Shown: piece after piece, positions 9,894 through 17,953 of the stretch
Layout: the number at the start of each line of letters is the position of its first letter
Numbering within the stretch: the stretch's first letter is position 1
From: CAJCJE01 sp035948315
GTDB lineage: Bacteria > Actinomycetota > Actinomycetes > Mycobacteriales > Pseudonocardiaceae
Reading direction: 5' to 3'
NCBI GenBank assembly: GCA_035948315.1
Contig: DASZJG010000024.1
Location: forward strand, 117,381 to 181,380
DNA: 64,000 bases
Program-made: the position numbers and the translations under genes
Notes under the pieces: model-generated
Told to the model about the DNA's origin: nothing
Database searches by the model: none
What the model saw: the letters and a program-made list of their open reading frames with translations, nothing else

Positions 9894-11738
9894 ATGAGCG
9901 TCCTGCGGTTCGGCGTACTCGGCCCGATCGGCGCGTGGACGGCGGACGGCGACCGGCTCGCGCTGCCCGGTCCACGACAGCGCGAGGTGCTGGCCCGGCT
10001 GCTGGTCGCGCGCGGTCGGGTGGTGCCGCTCGCCGTACTGATCGACGACCTCTGGGACGAGCCGCCGACCGGCGCGGCAGCGGCCGTGCGCACCTTCGTC
10101 GCGGCCCTGCGCCGCGCGCTGGAACCGGATCGGGCTCCTCGATCCCGGTCGGAGCTGGTGGTCACCGAGGGCACCGGCTACCGCGTGCACGCCGCGAACG
10201 TGGACGCCTGGGAGTTCGAGGAACGCATCCGCGCCGACCTGTCGGGTGCGCGACGGATCGAGCAACTGGAAGGCGCGCTCGGGATGTGGCGCGGGCCCGC
10301 GTTCGACGAGGTCGCGGATCGGCCGTGGGCAGCGGGCGAGGTCGCGAAACTGGCCGAGCTGCGGCTGGGCGCGGTGGAAGCGCTCGCGCGGGCACGGCTG
10401 CGGCACGGCCGGGCCGAAGAGGCCCTCGCCGATCTCCAGGCGCACCGCAACGAGCACCCGAACCGCGAACAGGCATGGGTGCTCAGCGCCCAAGCCCTGC
10501 ACGAAGTTGGCCGCAGCGAGGACGCGCTGGCCGTGTTGCGTCGCGCGCGGACGCGGCTGGTCGACGAATTCGGGCTGGACTCGTCGGACCGCATTGCCCG
10601 GCTGGAACACGACATCCTGGCCAACGACACCGCCGAGCCCGAGCACGACCTGTGGCGCAGCACCGCAACGGCGTTCGCAGGCGCCAGCCCGCGCAGCCTG
10701 CTCACCGCGTCCGCCGATCTGTTGCGCGGCCTCGCGATCACCAACGGCACCGGGCTCAGCCGGGCGCAGTCCGGGCGCGCCGCCACCGTCGATCAGTTGC
10801 GGTCACTCGATGATCCCGAACTGGCCGCGCAGGTGCTGGTTCGGCTGGAAGTGCCGGGTCTGTGGTCGTGCCTGGACGATCCGGTGCGGTCCGCCGAGTT
10901 GGTCAGCATGGCTCGCGCCTGTCTGGATCAGGCCAATCCGGCGACGCGGGCGCGGTTGTTGGCGCTGATCGGCGTCGAGTCGCGTGGCACGCGGGGCACG
11001 GCCGGACTGGACGCGGCGCTGGAGGCCGAGACGCTGGCTCGCGAACTGGGCGACCCGGCGATCCTGGTGCAGGCGTTGAACGCGCGGTTTCTCCAGTCGT
11101 TCCACACCATCGGCGCCTGGCCGGAGCGCGCCGCGATCGCCGAGGAACTCCTCGCCGTCTCGCGTCGGCACGACCTCTCGACCTACGAGATCCTCGGCCA
11201 CCTTGCCGGCCTACAGGCGGCTGCCGCCATGAACGATGTCGCTACGGCCGACGAACATGCCGAAGCCGCCGACCGGCTCGGCGCGCGGCACGAGCGGGAC
11301 CTGGTCGCCGTGTTCACCACCTGGTGGCAGGCACTGCGCAGCACACTGACCAATCAGGACAGTCGAGCCGCTTATGAGCGGGCGCTGGCCACGTTGCCGG
11401 GCTGCGGCATGCCGGGCGTGATCCGGGGACTGGCGCCGTTGACCAGGTTCTGTCTTGGCCGGTCGACCGACGACGATTTCGGCCCGAACACGCCGTACGT
11501 GCGGCCGCTGCTGAGCAATGATCGCGACGTGTTGCGGGCCGCGCCCGCGCCGCCGCCCGACCATCTCGCCGAGTTGCGCTGGGCGTTGCTCGGCGAGGCC
11601 GCGCTGCGGATCGGCGACGCACACACGGCGCAGGCCGTGCGTGCCGCGCTCGCGCCCGCCGAGGGGGAGTGGATCGGCGCGGGCACCGGCATGCTCAGTC
11701 TCGGACCGGTCAGCGAACTGCTGGCGCGACTGAGCTGA
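9894..11738 (+). CDS. SARP/AfsR-type transcriptional regulator with BTAD domain
   Basis: A 614-residue regulator. The N terminus (MSVLRFGVLGPIGAWTADG, then RQREVLARLLVARGRVVP and AVRTFVAALRRALEP) is the OmpR-like winged helix of SARP proteins, and residues about 100-245 form the bacterial transcriptional activation domain with TPR-like helices. The remaining 360 residues are helical repeats with no Walker A motif, so this is not a full AfsR with NB-ARC ATPase. SARPs activate secondary-metabolite or specialised operons. The ATG at 9894 is chosen because similarity begins there, although an upstream in-frame start at 9810 exists and no strong ribosome site is visible. The divergent hydrolase gene is a plausible target. 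Confidence 0.85.
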   Translation: MSVLRFGVLGPIGAWTADGDRLALPGPRQREVLARLLVARGRVVPLAVLIDDLWDEPPTGAAAAVRTFVAALRRALEPDRAPRSRSELVVTEGTGYRVHAANVDAWEFEERIRADLSGARRIEQLEGALGMWRGPAFDEVADRPWAAGEVAKLAELRLGAVEALARARLRHGRAEEALADLQAHRNEHPNREQAWVLSAQALHEVGRSEDALAVLRRARTRLVDEFGLDSSDRIARLEHDILANDTAEPEHDLWRSTATAFAGASPRSLLTASADLLRGLAITNGTGLSRAQSGRAATVDQLRSLDDPELAAQVLVRLEVPGLWSCLDDPVRSAELVSMARACLDQANPATRARLLALIGVESRGTRGTAGLDAALEAETLARELGDPAILVQALNARFLQSFHTIGAWPERAAIAEELLAVSRRHDLSTYEILGHLAGLQAAAAMNDVATADEHAEAADRLGARHERDLVAVFTTWWQALRSTLTNQDSRAAYERALATLPGCGMPGVIRGLAPLTRFCLGRSTDDDFGPNTPYVRPLLSNDRDVLRAAPAPPPDHLAELRWALLGEAALRIGDAHTAQAVRAALAPAEGEWIGAGTGMLSLGPVSELLARLS

Positions 11739-11749
11739 CCGCGTCGGCC

Positions 11750-12514
11750 TCAGCGCCTGGTGCGGCCCTTGGCGGGCGCGGCCTCGTCGCCCTCGGTGTG
11801 CGCGTGCGACGCGGCCCTGGTCTCCTCGGTGTGCAGGCGCATGACCTCGGCGGCGCGCTCCTCGTCGCCCCGGCCGATCGCCTCGATGATCTCGGCGTGT
11901 TCCTTCCAGGACGCCACGCCGCGCCGCTTGGCAAGCGGCGTGAAGTACCAGCGGACCCGCCGGTCGACCATGGAGATCAACTCTCCGAGTACCGCGTTGC
12001 CGGACATGGTGGTGATCAGGCCGTGCAGTTCGGAGTTCGCCGCGACCGCGGTCTCCACGTCGTTCGCGGCGGCGGCCGCCCTGCCCTCCTTGAGCACCTT
12101 GCGCAGCTGCTTGACCATGGCCGGCGAGGTGTTCGCCGCGGCGAGCCGAGCGGACTCGGTCTCCAGCAGGCAGCGCACCGCGAGCAGTTGCTCGACCTCG
12201 TCCTCGGTGGGTTCGTGCACGAACGCGCCCTGCGCCGGGCGCAGATCCACCCAGCCCTCGGTCTGTAGCCGTTGCAGCGCTTCCCGAACCGGCTGCCGGC
12301 TGACGCCGAGCTGTTCGGCCAGTTCGTTCTCGACCAGGTGCTGACCGGGCTTGAGCACCCGGGCGATGACGAGTTCGATCAGCGAGTCGTAAACGGCCTG
12401 CCGCAACGGCGCAGGCCGTTCGACTCGGCGGGGGGCGGTGCCGGAGAACGCGGCGCGCATCTCCTTGCGGCGCTTGCTGGTGTCGCCACCAGGGGTGATC
12501 ACGTTACCGTCCAT
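11750..12514 (-). CDS. GntR-family regulator, FadR/FCD subfamily
   Basis: A 254-residue regulator with a GntR winged helix (LRQAVYDSLIELVIARVLKP, then LAEQLGVSRQPVREALQRL) and a helical FCD ligand-binding domain whose metal or ligand residues include His in NSELHGLI and WKEHAEII. FCD regulators usually sense short organic acids. A basic N-terminal tail precedes the DNA-binding domain. The ATG at 12514 is preceded by GGACGGAAAC; an alternative ATG lies at 12460. The upstream region has TATGAT (12558-12563) and an ATAC-N8-GTAT inverted repeat at 12561-12576 overlapping the promoter, a possible autoregulatory site. Target genes are not evident among its neighbours. Confidence 0.9.
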   Translation of the reverse strand: MDGNVITPGGDTSKRRKEMRAAFSGTAPRRVERPAPLRQAVYDSLIELVIARVLKPGQHLVENELAEQLGVSRQPVREALQRLQTEGWVDLRPAQGAFVHEPTEDEVEQLLAVRCLLETESARLAAANTSPAMVKQLRKVLKEGRAAAAANDVETAVAANSELHGLITTMSGNAVLGELISMVDRRVRWYFTPLAKRRGVASWKEHAEIIEAIGRGDEERAAEVMRLHTEETRAASHAHTEGDEAAPAKGRTRR

Positions 12515-12557
12515 TGGTTTCCGTCCCCAGCTCGGCCGGCGGCTTCGCTCGGACGTT

Positions 12558-12584
12558 ATCATACGGGCTTTTGTATTCAATCAA
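12558..12584 (-). promoter_or_regulatory. promoter and possible operator of the GntR gene
   Basis: On the minus strand TTGATT (12584-12579) and TATGAT (12563-12558) are spaced by 15 nt, shorter than ideal. The inverted repeat ATAC-N8-GTAT at 12561-12576 overlaps it. The window is markedly AT-rich for this genome. Confidence 0.4.
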
Positions 12585-12608
12585 CCAAATGGGGCGGCAC
12601 CTGTCGGG

Positions 12609-13049
12609 CTAGACCTGGCCGCGCTTCCTGATCAGCGCCGCCGCTTGTGCGCTGGTCCTCGGGCCGGGATTCACGATCGAGACCCAGCCCTGGATCGCGT
12701 ACACGGGGTGGGGAACGATCCGGTCGAACTCGGTGTAGTCGAACTCGCTCGCGTGCGCCGCGTGTTCGACGGGCGGATAGCCGACCAGTTCGGTGAACAA
12801 AGCCTTGCCGACGCCGATGTTCAGCCGGAACACGCCCGGTCGGTCCAGTTCGGACTCGGTGTCGAAGTCCGGATAGTCCTTGATGACGATGGTGGTGAAG
12901 GGCATCCGGTCGTTCGGCCGGGCGAAGACGAACGTGTCGCCCCAGGCGATCTCGGGTGCGCCGCTCGCCTCGCTCGCCGTCTGGACGAGGGCGTCGGGGA
13001 GTTGGTCGTCGATGAAGGCGATGATCCGATCCGGCTCAGTGAAATCCAT
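12609..13049 (-). CDS. DUF6194-family protein
   Basis: A 146-residue soluble protein resembling the DUF6194 family, common in actinobacteria and without known activity. Visible features are the opening DPDRIIAFIDDQLP-like helix (here MDFTEPDRIIAFIDDQLP), the WGDTFVF strand and the central FTTIVIKDYPDFD segment, followed by RLNIGVGKALFTELVGYPP and a histidine-containing EHAAHASEFDY stretch. No signal peptide or membrane segment is present. It lies on the same strand as the GntR gene and the GNAT-like gene with modest gaps. I cannot assign a biochemical role. Confidence 0.75.
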   Translation of the reverse strand: MDFTEPDRIIAFIDDQLPDALVQTASEASGAPEIAWGDTFVFARPNDRMPFTTIVIKDYPDFDTESELDRPGVFRLNIGVGKALFTELVGYPPVEHAAHASEFDYTEFDRIVPHPVYAIQGWVSIVNPGPRTSAQAAALIRKRGQV

Positions 13050-13120
13050 GCCTCAAGTGTGTCATTGAAGCACCCAGTGAGACTTTCGCCGGATTTCCGC
13101 TTTTCGAAGTCGCGCAACCC

Positions 13121-13579
13121 TCAAATGGTGTTGAGCGGGTAGCGCGGTGCCCGGAACGGCCAGGCCGACGCTATCCAGGACGGTACGAAGGCGTTGAACG
13201 CGCGGTGCACCGGGCCGTCGCGCAGTTCGTCGATCACCCACCAGGAGATCTCCGCGTCCGAGCCGGAGCGCTCGGGCGGATCGAGGTAGACGCACCCGAA
13301 CAGCGCGGTCTCGTCGTCGTTGAGCAGCGCGTAGTTGAACGAGGCGTGCGCGGCGATCTCCCGCTCGTGGTGCGCGAGATCCTCGCGGTCCTGCTCCTCG
13401 GTCATGCTCTCCGGCGGCCAGCCCCAGCTCTCGCCGTAACTCGCCCACAGGCTCGCCCGCGAACCCATCACCGCCGGGTAGTCGATGGGCGTGTCGTCCG
13501 CCCGGATCGGACGCAGGTGATAACCGGGACACACTTCGACCCTCATGGGGTGGGTGAAGTCAGCGGGCAGCCAGGCCAT
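13121..13579 (-). CDS. GNAT-family N-acetyltransferase
   Basis: A 152-residue protein of the GNAT fold. It opens with MAWLPADFTHPMRVEV and GYHLRPIRADDTPIDYPAVMG, a pattern common in actinobacterial acetyltransferases, followed by the beta-4 strand FGCVYLDPPER and EISWWVID. The usual acetyl-CoA pyrophosphate loop (Q/R-x-x-G-x-G/A) is not clear in the C-terminal half, so activity is uncertain. An in-frame start three codons earlier (13588) also exists. It is divergent from the DUF427 gene with a short gap. Confidence 0.75.
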   Translation of the reverse strand: MAWLPADFTHPMRVEVCPGYHLRPIRADDTPIDYPAVMGSRASLWASYGESWGWPPESMTEEQDREDLAHHEREIAAHASFNYALLNDDETALFGCVYLDPPERSGSDAEISWWVIDELRDGPVHRAFNAFVPSWIASAWPFRAPRYPLNTI

Positions 13580-13647
13580 GATCGCCAACCTACCCGCACC
13601 TGGTTACGAAACCAGCGCCCAGCCGCGTGACCTGGCAAGCTGGCGAC

Positions 13648-14415
13648 ATGGCGGACTATCCAGCGGCACTCGTCGAAACCAACCATGTGGAACCGGTGCC
13701 GCGCCGCGTGCGCGGTTTCGTCGGCGACACGCTCGTCGTCGACTCGACCGACGCGCTGTACGTGTGGGAGTGGCCGAACTACCCGCAGTACTACTTCCCG
13801 GCCGAGGACGTGCGGATGGACCTGCTGGTCGACGAGGACGCCGTCCAGCAGACCCGGCGCGGCCCGGCGCGCCGACATGCGGTCCGGGTCGGCGACGTGC
13901 GGCGGGAGGGCGTCGCCCGGTTGTTCACGGATTCACCGGTCGCTGGCGTGACCGGTCGGATCAGGTTCGACTGGGCCGGTCTGGACAGCTGGTTCGAAGA
14001 GGACGAACAGGTCTTCGTGCACCCGCGCAACCCCTACACCCGGGTCGACGCGATCCGCTCCTCGCGCACCGTCCTGGTCGAACTCGACGGCGTCGTGCTG
14101 GCCGCGTCCGACTCGCCGGTGTTCGTGTTCGAGACCGGCCTGCCCACCCGCTACTACCTGCCGCGCACCGACGTGAACTTCGAGCACCTGCGGCACACCG
14201 ACACCGAGACCGCCTGCCCCTACAAGGGTGTGACCAGCGACTACTGGTCGGTCGAGATTGCCGGAACCGTGCACGCCGACCTCGCCTGGTCCTACAACTT
14301 CCCGACCGCCGCGCTGTTGCCGATCACCAACCTGATCGCCTTCTACAATGAAAAGGTGGACATAACAGTCGAAGGCGTTCAGTTGGACCGGCCGAAAACC
14401 CACTTCTTTGTATAA
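13648..14415 (+). CDS. tandem DUF427-domain protein
   Basis: A 255-residue protein made of two DUF427 modules. The first covers roughly residues 20-110 (VRGFVGDTLVVDSTDAL, WEWPNYPQYYFPAEDV), the second residues 135-235 (IRSSRTVLVELDGVVLAAS, ETGLPTRYYLPRTDV, TACPYKGVTSDYWSV). These small beta-rich domains are widespread in actinobacteria and fungi; no reaction is established. Two modules in one chain is a frequent arrangement. The ATG at 13648 is favoured because domain similarity starts shortly after it; 13627 is an upstream alternative. The acetyltransferase gene starts 13 bp after its stop, so the two are probably co-transcribed. Confidence 0.8.
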   Translation: MADYPAALVETNHVEPVPRRVRGFVGDTLVVDSTDALYVWEWPNYPQYYFPAEDVRMDLLVDEDAVQQTRRGPARRHAVRVGDVRREGVARLFTDSPVAGVTGRIRFDWAGLDSWFEEDEQVFVHPRNPYTRVDAIRSSRTVLVELDGVVLAASDSPVFVFETGLPTRYYLPRTDVNFEHLRHTDTETACPYKGVTSDYWSVEIAGTVHADLAWSYNFPTAALLPITNLIAFYNEKVDITVEGVQLDRPKTHFFV

Positions 14416-14428
14416 AGCAGAGCTTCGC

Positions 14429-15001
14429 ATGACTGACGAGATCTTCCCGATCAACACCGAGCGACTGATCCTGCGCGCGTTCGACGAGGACGACCTGGAC
14501 GCGTTGTACGACATGCAACGCAGGCCCGAGGTCACCCGCTTCCTGCGCTGGGACACCAGAAGCCGGGGCGAGGCGCGGGAGATGCTCGGCAGGCGGATCA
14601 CCCAGACCGACATCCTCGCCGAAGGCGACAATCTCGCCGCCGCCGTGGTGGTCCGCGACTCGGGTGCGCTGATCGGCGACTTCAACCTGGAACTTCTCGA
14701 CGCCGGACTCGGCCGCGCCGAGATCGGGTTCGCCATGAACCCGACGCACGCGGGCCGCGGCTATGCGACCGAGGCCGGCAACGCCATGCTGCGCCTTGCC
14801 TTCCAGCACTTCGGATTTCACCGGGTGATCGGCGTCTGCAACGGCCGCAACACCGCGTCGATGCAGTTGATGGAACGGCTCGGCATGCGCAGGGAGGGCT
14901 TCTTCGTGCAGAGCGACGTGCTGAAGGGCAAGCGGGTCGACGTGGCCACCTACGCGATCCTGCGCCAGGAGTGGTTCGGTCGGCAGCCGGTCAGTTCCTG
15001 A
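14429..15001 (+). CDS. RimJ/RimL-type GNAT N-acetyltransferase
   Basis: A 190-residue GNAT enzyme of the RimJ/RimL type (protein N-terminal or small-molecule acetylation). It opens with INTERLILRAFDEDDLDAL, has the acceptor-side strand LIGDFNLELLDAGLGRAEIGF and the acetyl-CoA loop NPTHAGRGYATEAGNAML, then the C-terminal VIGVCNGRNTASMQLMERLGM. The ATG at 14429 gives the canonical N terminus; a longer frame from 14408 would overlap the upstream stop. Probably co-transcribed with the DUF427 gene. Its 3' end overlaps the convergent iron-transport ATPase gene by 11 bp. Confidence 0.9.
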   Translation: MTDEIFPINTERLILRAFDEDDLDALYDMQRRPEVTRFLRWDTRSRGEAREMLGRRITQTDILAEGDNLAAAVVVRDSGALIGDFNLELLDAGLGRAEIGFAMNPTHAGRGYATEAGNAMLRLAFQHFGFHRVIGVCNGRNTASMQLMERLGMRREGFFVQSDVLKGKRVDVATYAILRQEWFGRQPVSS

Positions 15002-15794
15002 GCAACGCCGCTGCTCGGCGCGATGCCGGGATGATCAGGGGCGCGCCGGTCTCCGGGTCGTCGATCACCGTGCAGCGCAACCCGAAGACCTCCTCGACGA
15101 GTTCGGCCGTGACGACCCGGCTCGGCTCGTCCTGCGCCACGATCCGTCCCTCGCGCATGGCGATCAGCTGGTCCGCGTAGCGGCAGGCGTGGTTGAGGTC
15201 GTGCAGCACCGCGACCAGCGTGCGGCCGTGGTCCTCCTGCAACGACGCGCACAGGTCCAGCACGTCCACCTGGTGCGCGATGTCCAGGTAGGTCGTTGGC
15301 TCGTCGAGGAGCAGGATCGGGGTTTCCTGGGCGAGCACCATGGCCAGCCACACCCGCTGCCGCTGGCCGCCGGACAGTTCACCGACATAGCGGCAGGCGA
15401 GATCGGCCACTCCGGTCGCGCGCATCGCCTCGTTCGTCGCCGCCTCGTCCGCCGACGACCACTGGCGCAGCAGGCCCTGGTGCGGATACCGCCCGCGCGC
15501 CACCAGATCCGCCACCGTGATCCCGTCCGGTGCGATCGGCGCCTGCGGCAACAGGCCGAGCCTGCGCGCGACCTCCTTCGCCGGCAGCGACCGGATCCGC
15601 TCGCCGTCCAGGTAGACCGCGCCGGACTTCGGCGTGAGCATCCTGGCCAGGCCGCGTAGCAGCGTCGACTTGCCGGAGCCGTTCGCGCCGACGATGACCG
15701 TGAAGCAGTCGTCCTCGATCTCCACATTCAGACTGTCCACAATGGTCGTCCGGTCGTAGCCGAGGGTCAGGTCACTGCCCCGCAGCCTGCTCAT
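14991..15794 (-). CDS. iron-siderophore ABC transporter ATP-binding protein
   Basis: The 267-residue ATPase of a FecE/FepC-type importer. Walker A is GANGSGKST, the signature is LSGGQRQRVW, Walker B is ILLLDEPTTYLD and the switch histidine is in AVLHDLNHACRYAD, a wording characteristic of siderophore importers. The start ATG overlaps the stop of the upstream permease gene by 4 bp (ATGA), showing translational coupling. It is the last gene of the three-gene iron operon transcribed from 17871. No substrate-binding lipoprotein is encoded next to it. Confidence 0.95.
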   Translation of the reverse strand: MSRLRGSDLTLGYDRTTIVDSLNVEIEDDCFTVIVGANGSGKSTLLRGLARMLTPKSGAVYLDGERIRSLPAKEVARRLGLLPQAPIAPDGITVADLVARGRYPHQGLLRQWSSADEAATNEAMRATGVADLACRYVGELSGGQRQRVWLAMVLAQETPILLLDEPTTYLDIAHQVDVLDLCASLQEDHGRTLVAVLHDLNHACRYADQLIAMREGRIVAQDEPSRVVTAELVEEVFGLRCTVIDDPETGAPLIIPASRRAAALLRN

Positions 15795-16822
15795 CCGCGC
15801 CCCTTTCGCCATTCCCGGCCCAGCAGCCAGGCCAGGTAGATCCCGCCGAGTACACCGGTGAACACGCCGACCGGCAGCTGTGTCGGGTCGAAGATCCGCT
15901 GCGCGACCAGGTCGCTCGCGCACAGCAGCAGCGCGCCGGTCAACGCGGTCGGGACGATGTTCGGTCCCGGGACGCCGGTCAGCCGGTGGGTGACCTGCGG
16001 GGCGGACAGCGCGACGAACACGATCGGCCCCGCGCTCGCGGTCGCCACCGCGGTCAGCGCGACGCCGACCAGCAGCGCGCCGATCCGCACCCGATCCGTC
16101 GCAACGCCGAGTGCTTTCGCGGTGTCGTCGCCGAGTTCCAGCATGCGCAGGCCGCGTCCCAGGTACACCGCCACTGGCAGCAGGACCACCACGGCGATCG
16201 CGATCGGGTAGACCTGGGTCCAGTCGCGGCCGTTGAGGCTGCCGGTCAGCCACACCGCGGCCGCCTGCGCGTCGGCCAGGTTCGCCCTGGTGATCAGGTA
16301 GCCGTTGGTCGCGGTGAGCATGGCGGCGACACCTACGCCGATCAGGATCAGCCGATACCCCTGCACGCCGCGCCGGACCGCCAACAGGTACACCGCGATC
16401 GCGGTGGCCAAGCCGCCGATCACCGCGCCGAGCGCGATCTGCGTCGTCGACCCGTGCCGCACCACGATCACCAGCAGCGCGCCGGTCGCCGCGCCCTGGG
16501 TGAAGCCGACGATGTCCGGGCTGCCCAACGGGTTGCGCGACACGCTCTGGAACATCGAGCCGCCGACCGCGAGCGCGGCGCCGACCAGCAGACCGGTGAG
16601 CAGTCGCGGCAGCCGCAGCGTGTTCAGCACGAACTCGTCCAGCGGGCTGCCGCCGCCGAACAGCGTGCGCGGCACCTCGCCGAGCGGCAGCGGAAAGTCC
16701 CCGGTGGTCAACGTGATCGCCGCGACGATCAGGATCAGCCCGACCGTGCCGACGCAGACCAGCACCGAACGCGGCAACACGCGCAGCGCGACCCGACCGC
16801 CGAAAGCCTGCAACACGGTCAT
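15791..16822 (-). CDS. iron-siderophore ABC transporter permease, second FecCD subunit
   Basis: A 343-residue polytopic permease of the BtuC/FecD/FepG family with about nine or ten membrane segments. Family landmarks are LRLPRLLTGLLVGAALAVGG, FQSVSRNPLGSPDIVGFTQGA and the late GPIVFVALSAPQVTHRLTG loop, which couples to the ATPase. It pairs with the permease encoded just upstream to make the heterodimeric channel. It overlaps both neighbours by 4 bp (ATGA at each end), so the operon is tightly coupled. The substrate is inferred from family and iron box as a ferric siderophore. Confidence 0.95.
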   Translation of the reverse strand: MTVLQAFGGRVALRVLPRSVLVCVGTVGLILIVAAITLTTGDFPLPLGEVPRTLFGGGSPLDEFVLNTLRLPRLLTGLLVGAALAVGGSMFQSVSRNPLGSPDIVGFTQGAATGALLVIVVRHGSTTQIALGAVIGGLATAIAVYLLAVRRGVQGYRLILIGVGVAAMLTATNGYLITRANLADAQAAAVWLTGSLNGRDWTQVYPIAIAVVVLLPVAVYLGRGLRMLELGDDTAKALGVATDRVRIGALLVGVALTAVATASAGPIVFVALSAPQVTHRLTGVPGPNIVPTALTGALLLCASDLVAQRIFDPTQLPVGVFTGVLGGIYLAWLLGREWRKGRG

Positions 16823-17871
16823 AGCTGGGCCATCCGGCGGCGTCGGGCGATCAGCACGAACACGGGCGCGCCGATGAACGCGGTGACGATGCCGACCTGA
16901 ATCTCGCCCGGCCGCGCGACCAGCCTGCCGACGATGTCGGAACCGAGCAGCAGGATCGGCGCGAGCAGTGCCGAGTAGGGGAGCACCCAGCGCTGGTCCG
17001 GTCCGGTGATCGCGCGCGCCACGTGCGGCACGGTCAGCCCGATGAACGCGATCGGCCCGACCGTCGCCGTTGCCGCGCCGCACAACAAGGTGACCGCGAG
17101 CATGCCGAGCGCCCGGGTCCGGCCGAGGTGCGCGCCGAGGGCGCGGCCGGTGTCGTCGCCGAGCGCCAACGCGTTCAGCGGACGCGCCAGGTAGACCGCG
17201 AGCAGCGCGCCGGCCAGCAGGAACGGTCCGGTCGCGGTCAGGATCGAGAGCGGTTCGGTGGCCAGCGAGCCGATCGACCAGAACCGGTAGTCGTTGAACG
17301 CGGTGGTGTCCACCAGGGTCAGGCCGGTGACGAACGAGCCGAGCATCGCGCTCACCGCCGCTCCGGCCAGCGCCAACCGAACCGGTGTCGCCGCGGCTCG
17401 GCCGCGCGAGCCGAGCAGGTAGACCAGCACGGCCGCGACGCCGGCACCGAGCAGCGCGAAGGCGACCTCGGATGTGGGCGTGCGCAGGCCGAGCGCGGCG
17501 ATCGCGGTGACGATCGCTGCCGCCGCGCCCGCGTTGATGCCCAGTACGCCGGGATCGGCGAGCGGATTGCGGGTCAGGCCCTGCATGAGCGCGCCGGCCA
17601 GGCCGAGCGCCGCGCCGACGGCGAGGCCGAGCAGGGTGCGCGGCACGCGCAGGCTGCGGATGATCACGCCGTTGTCCGAGCCGTCGTAGTGCAGCAGTTC
17701 GTGCACGACCGTGCCCAGCGGAATCGCCTTGGCGCCGACCGCGATGGACAGCAGCGCGATCAGCACGAGCACGCCGAGGGCGACCAGCAGGCCACCGGCT
17801 CGCAACGCGGTTGGCGGCCTGCGCGGCGGCGGTGTCTCGGTCGGGCGCGGCCGGGTCTGAGTCGTGGTCAT
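16819..17871 (-). CDS. iron-siderophore ABC transporter permease, first FecCD subunit
   Basis: A 350-residue FecCD-type permease and first gene of the iron operon. A proline-rich cytoplasmic N terminus (residues 1-22) precedes the membrane segments; landmarks include LRVPRTLLGLAVGAALGLAG, MQGLTRNPLADPGVLGINAGA and GPIAFIGLTVPHVARAI. An IdeR/DmdR-type iron box begins only 2 nt upstream of its ATG, so transcription should shut down when ferrous iron is abundant. No ribosome site is visible and the transcript may be leaderless. It is divergent from the alditol oxidase gene. Confidence 0.95.
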   Translation of the reverse strand: MTTTQTRPRPTETPPPRRPPTALRAGGLLVALGVLVLIALLSIAVGAKAIPLGTVVHELLHYDGSDNGVIIRSLRVPRTLLGLAVGAALGLAGALMQGLTRNPLADPGVLGINAGAAAAIVTAIAALGLRTPTSEVAFALLGAGVAAVLVYLLGSRGRAAATPVRLALAGAAVSAMLGSFVTGLTLVDTTAFNDYRFWSIGSLATEPLSILTATGPFLLAGALLAVYLARPLNALALGDDTGRALGAHLGRTRALGMLAVTLLCGAATATVGPIAFIGLTVPHVARAITGPDQRWVLPYSALLAPILLLGSDIVGRLVARPGEIQVGIVTAFIGAPVFVLIARRRRMAQL

Positions 17872-17873
17872 TG

Positions 17874-17892
17874 TTAGGGAAGCCTAACCTGA
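17874..17892 (-). promoter_or_regulatory. IdeR/DmdR1-type iron box
   Basis: On the minus strand the 19-bp site reads TCAGGTTAGGCTTCCCTAA, matching 16 of 19 positions of the actinobacterial iron-box consensus TTAGGTTAGGCTAACCTAA. It contains the probable -10 hexamer TAGGCT and ends 2 nt before the permease start codon, so iron-loaded IdeR/DmdR would block the promoter directly. Confidence 0.85.
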
Positions 17893-17940
17893 CCGAGTCG
17901 ATCTGGAAAAGGACCCGTGCGTTCCAGCTGATCTGCCGGC

Positions 17941-17953
17941 TACGGTCGAGGGA
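17941..17953 (+). promoter_or_regulatory. leaderless promoter -10 element of the alditol oxidase gene
   Basis: TACGGT at 17941-17946 is followed by CGAGGG and the ATG at 17953. The geometry fits leaderless transcription, although CGAGGG could also act as a weak ribosome site. Confidence 0.45.
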
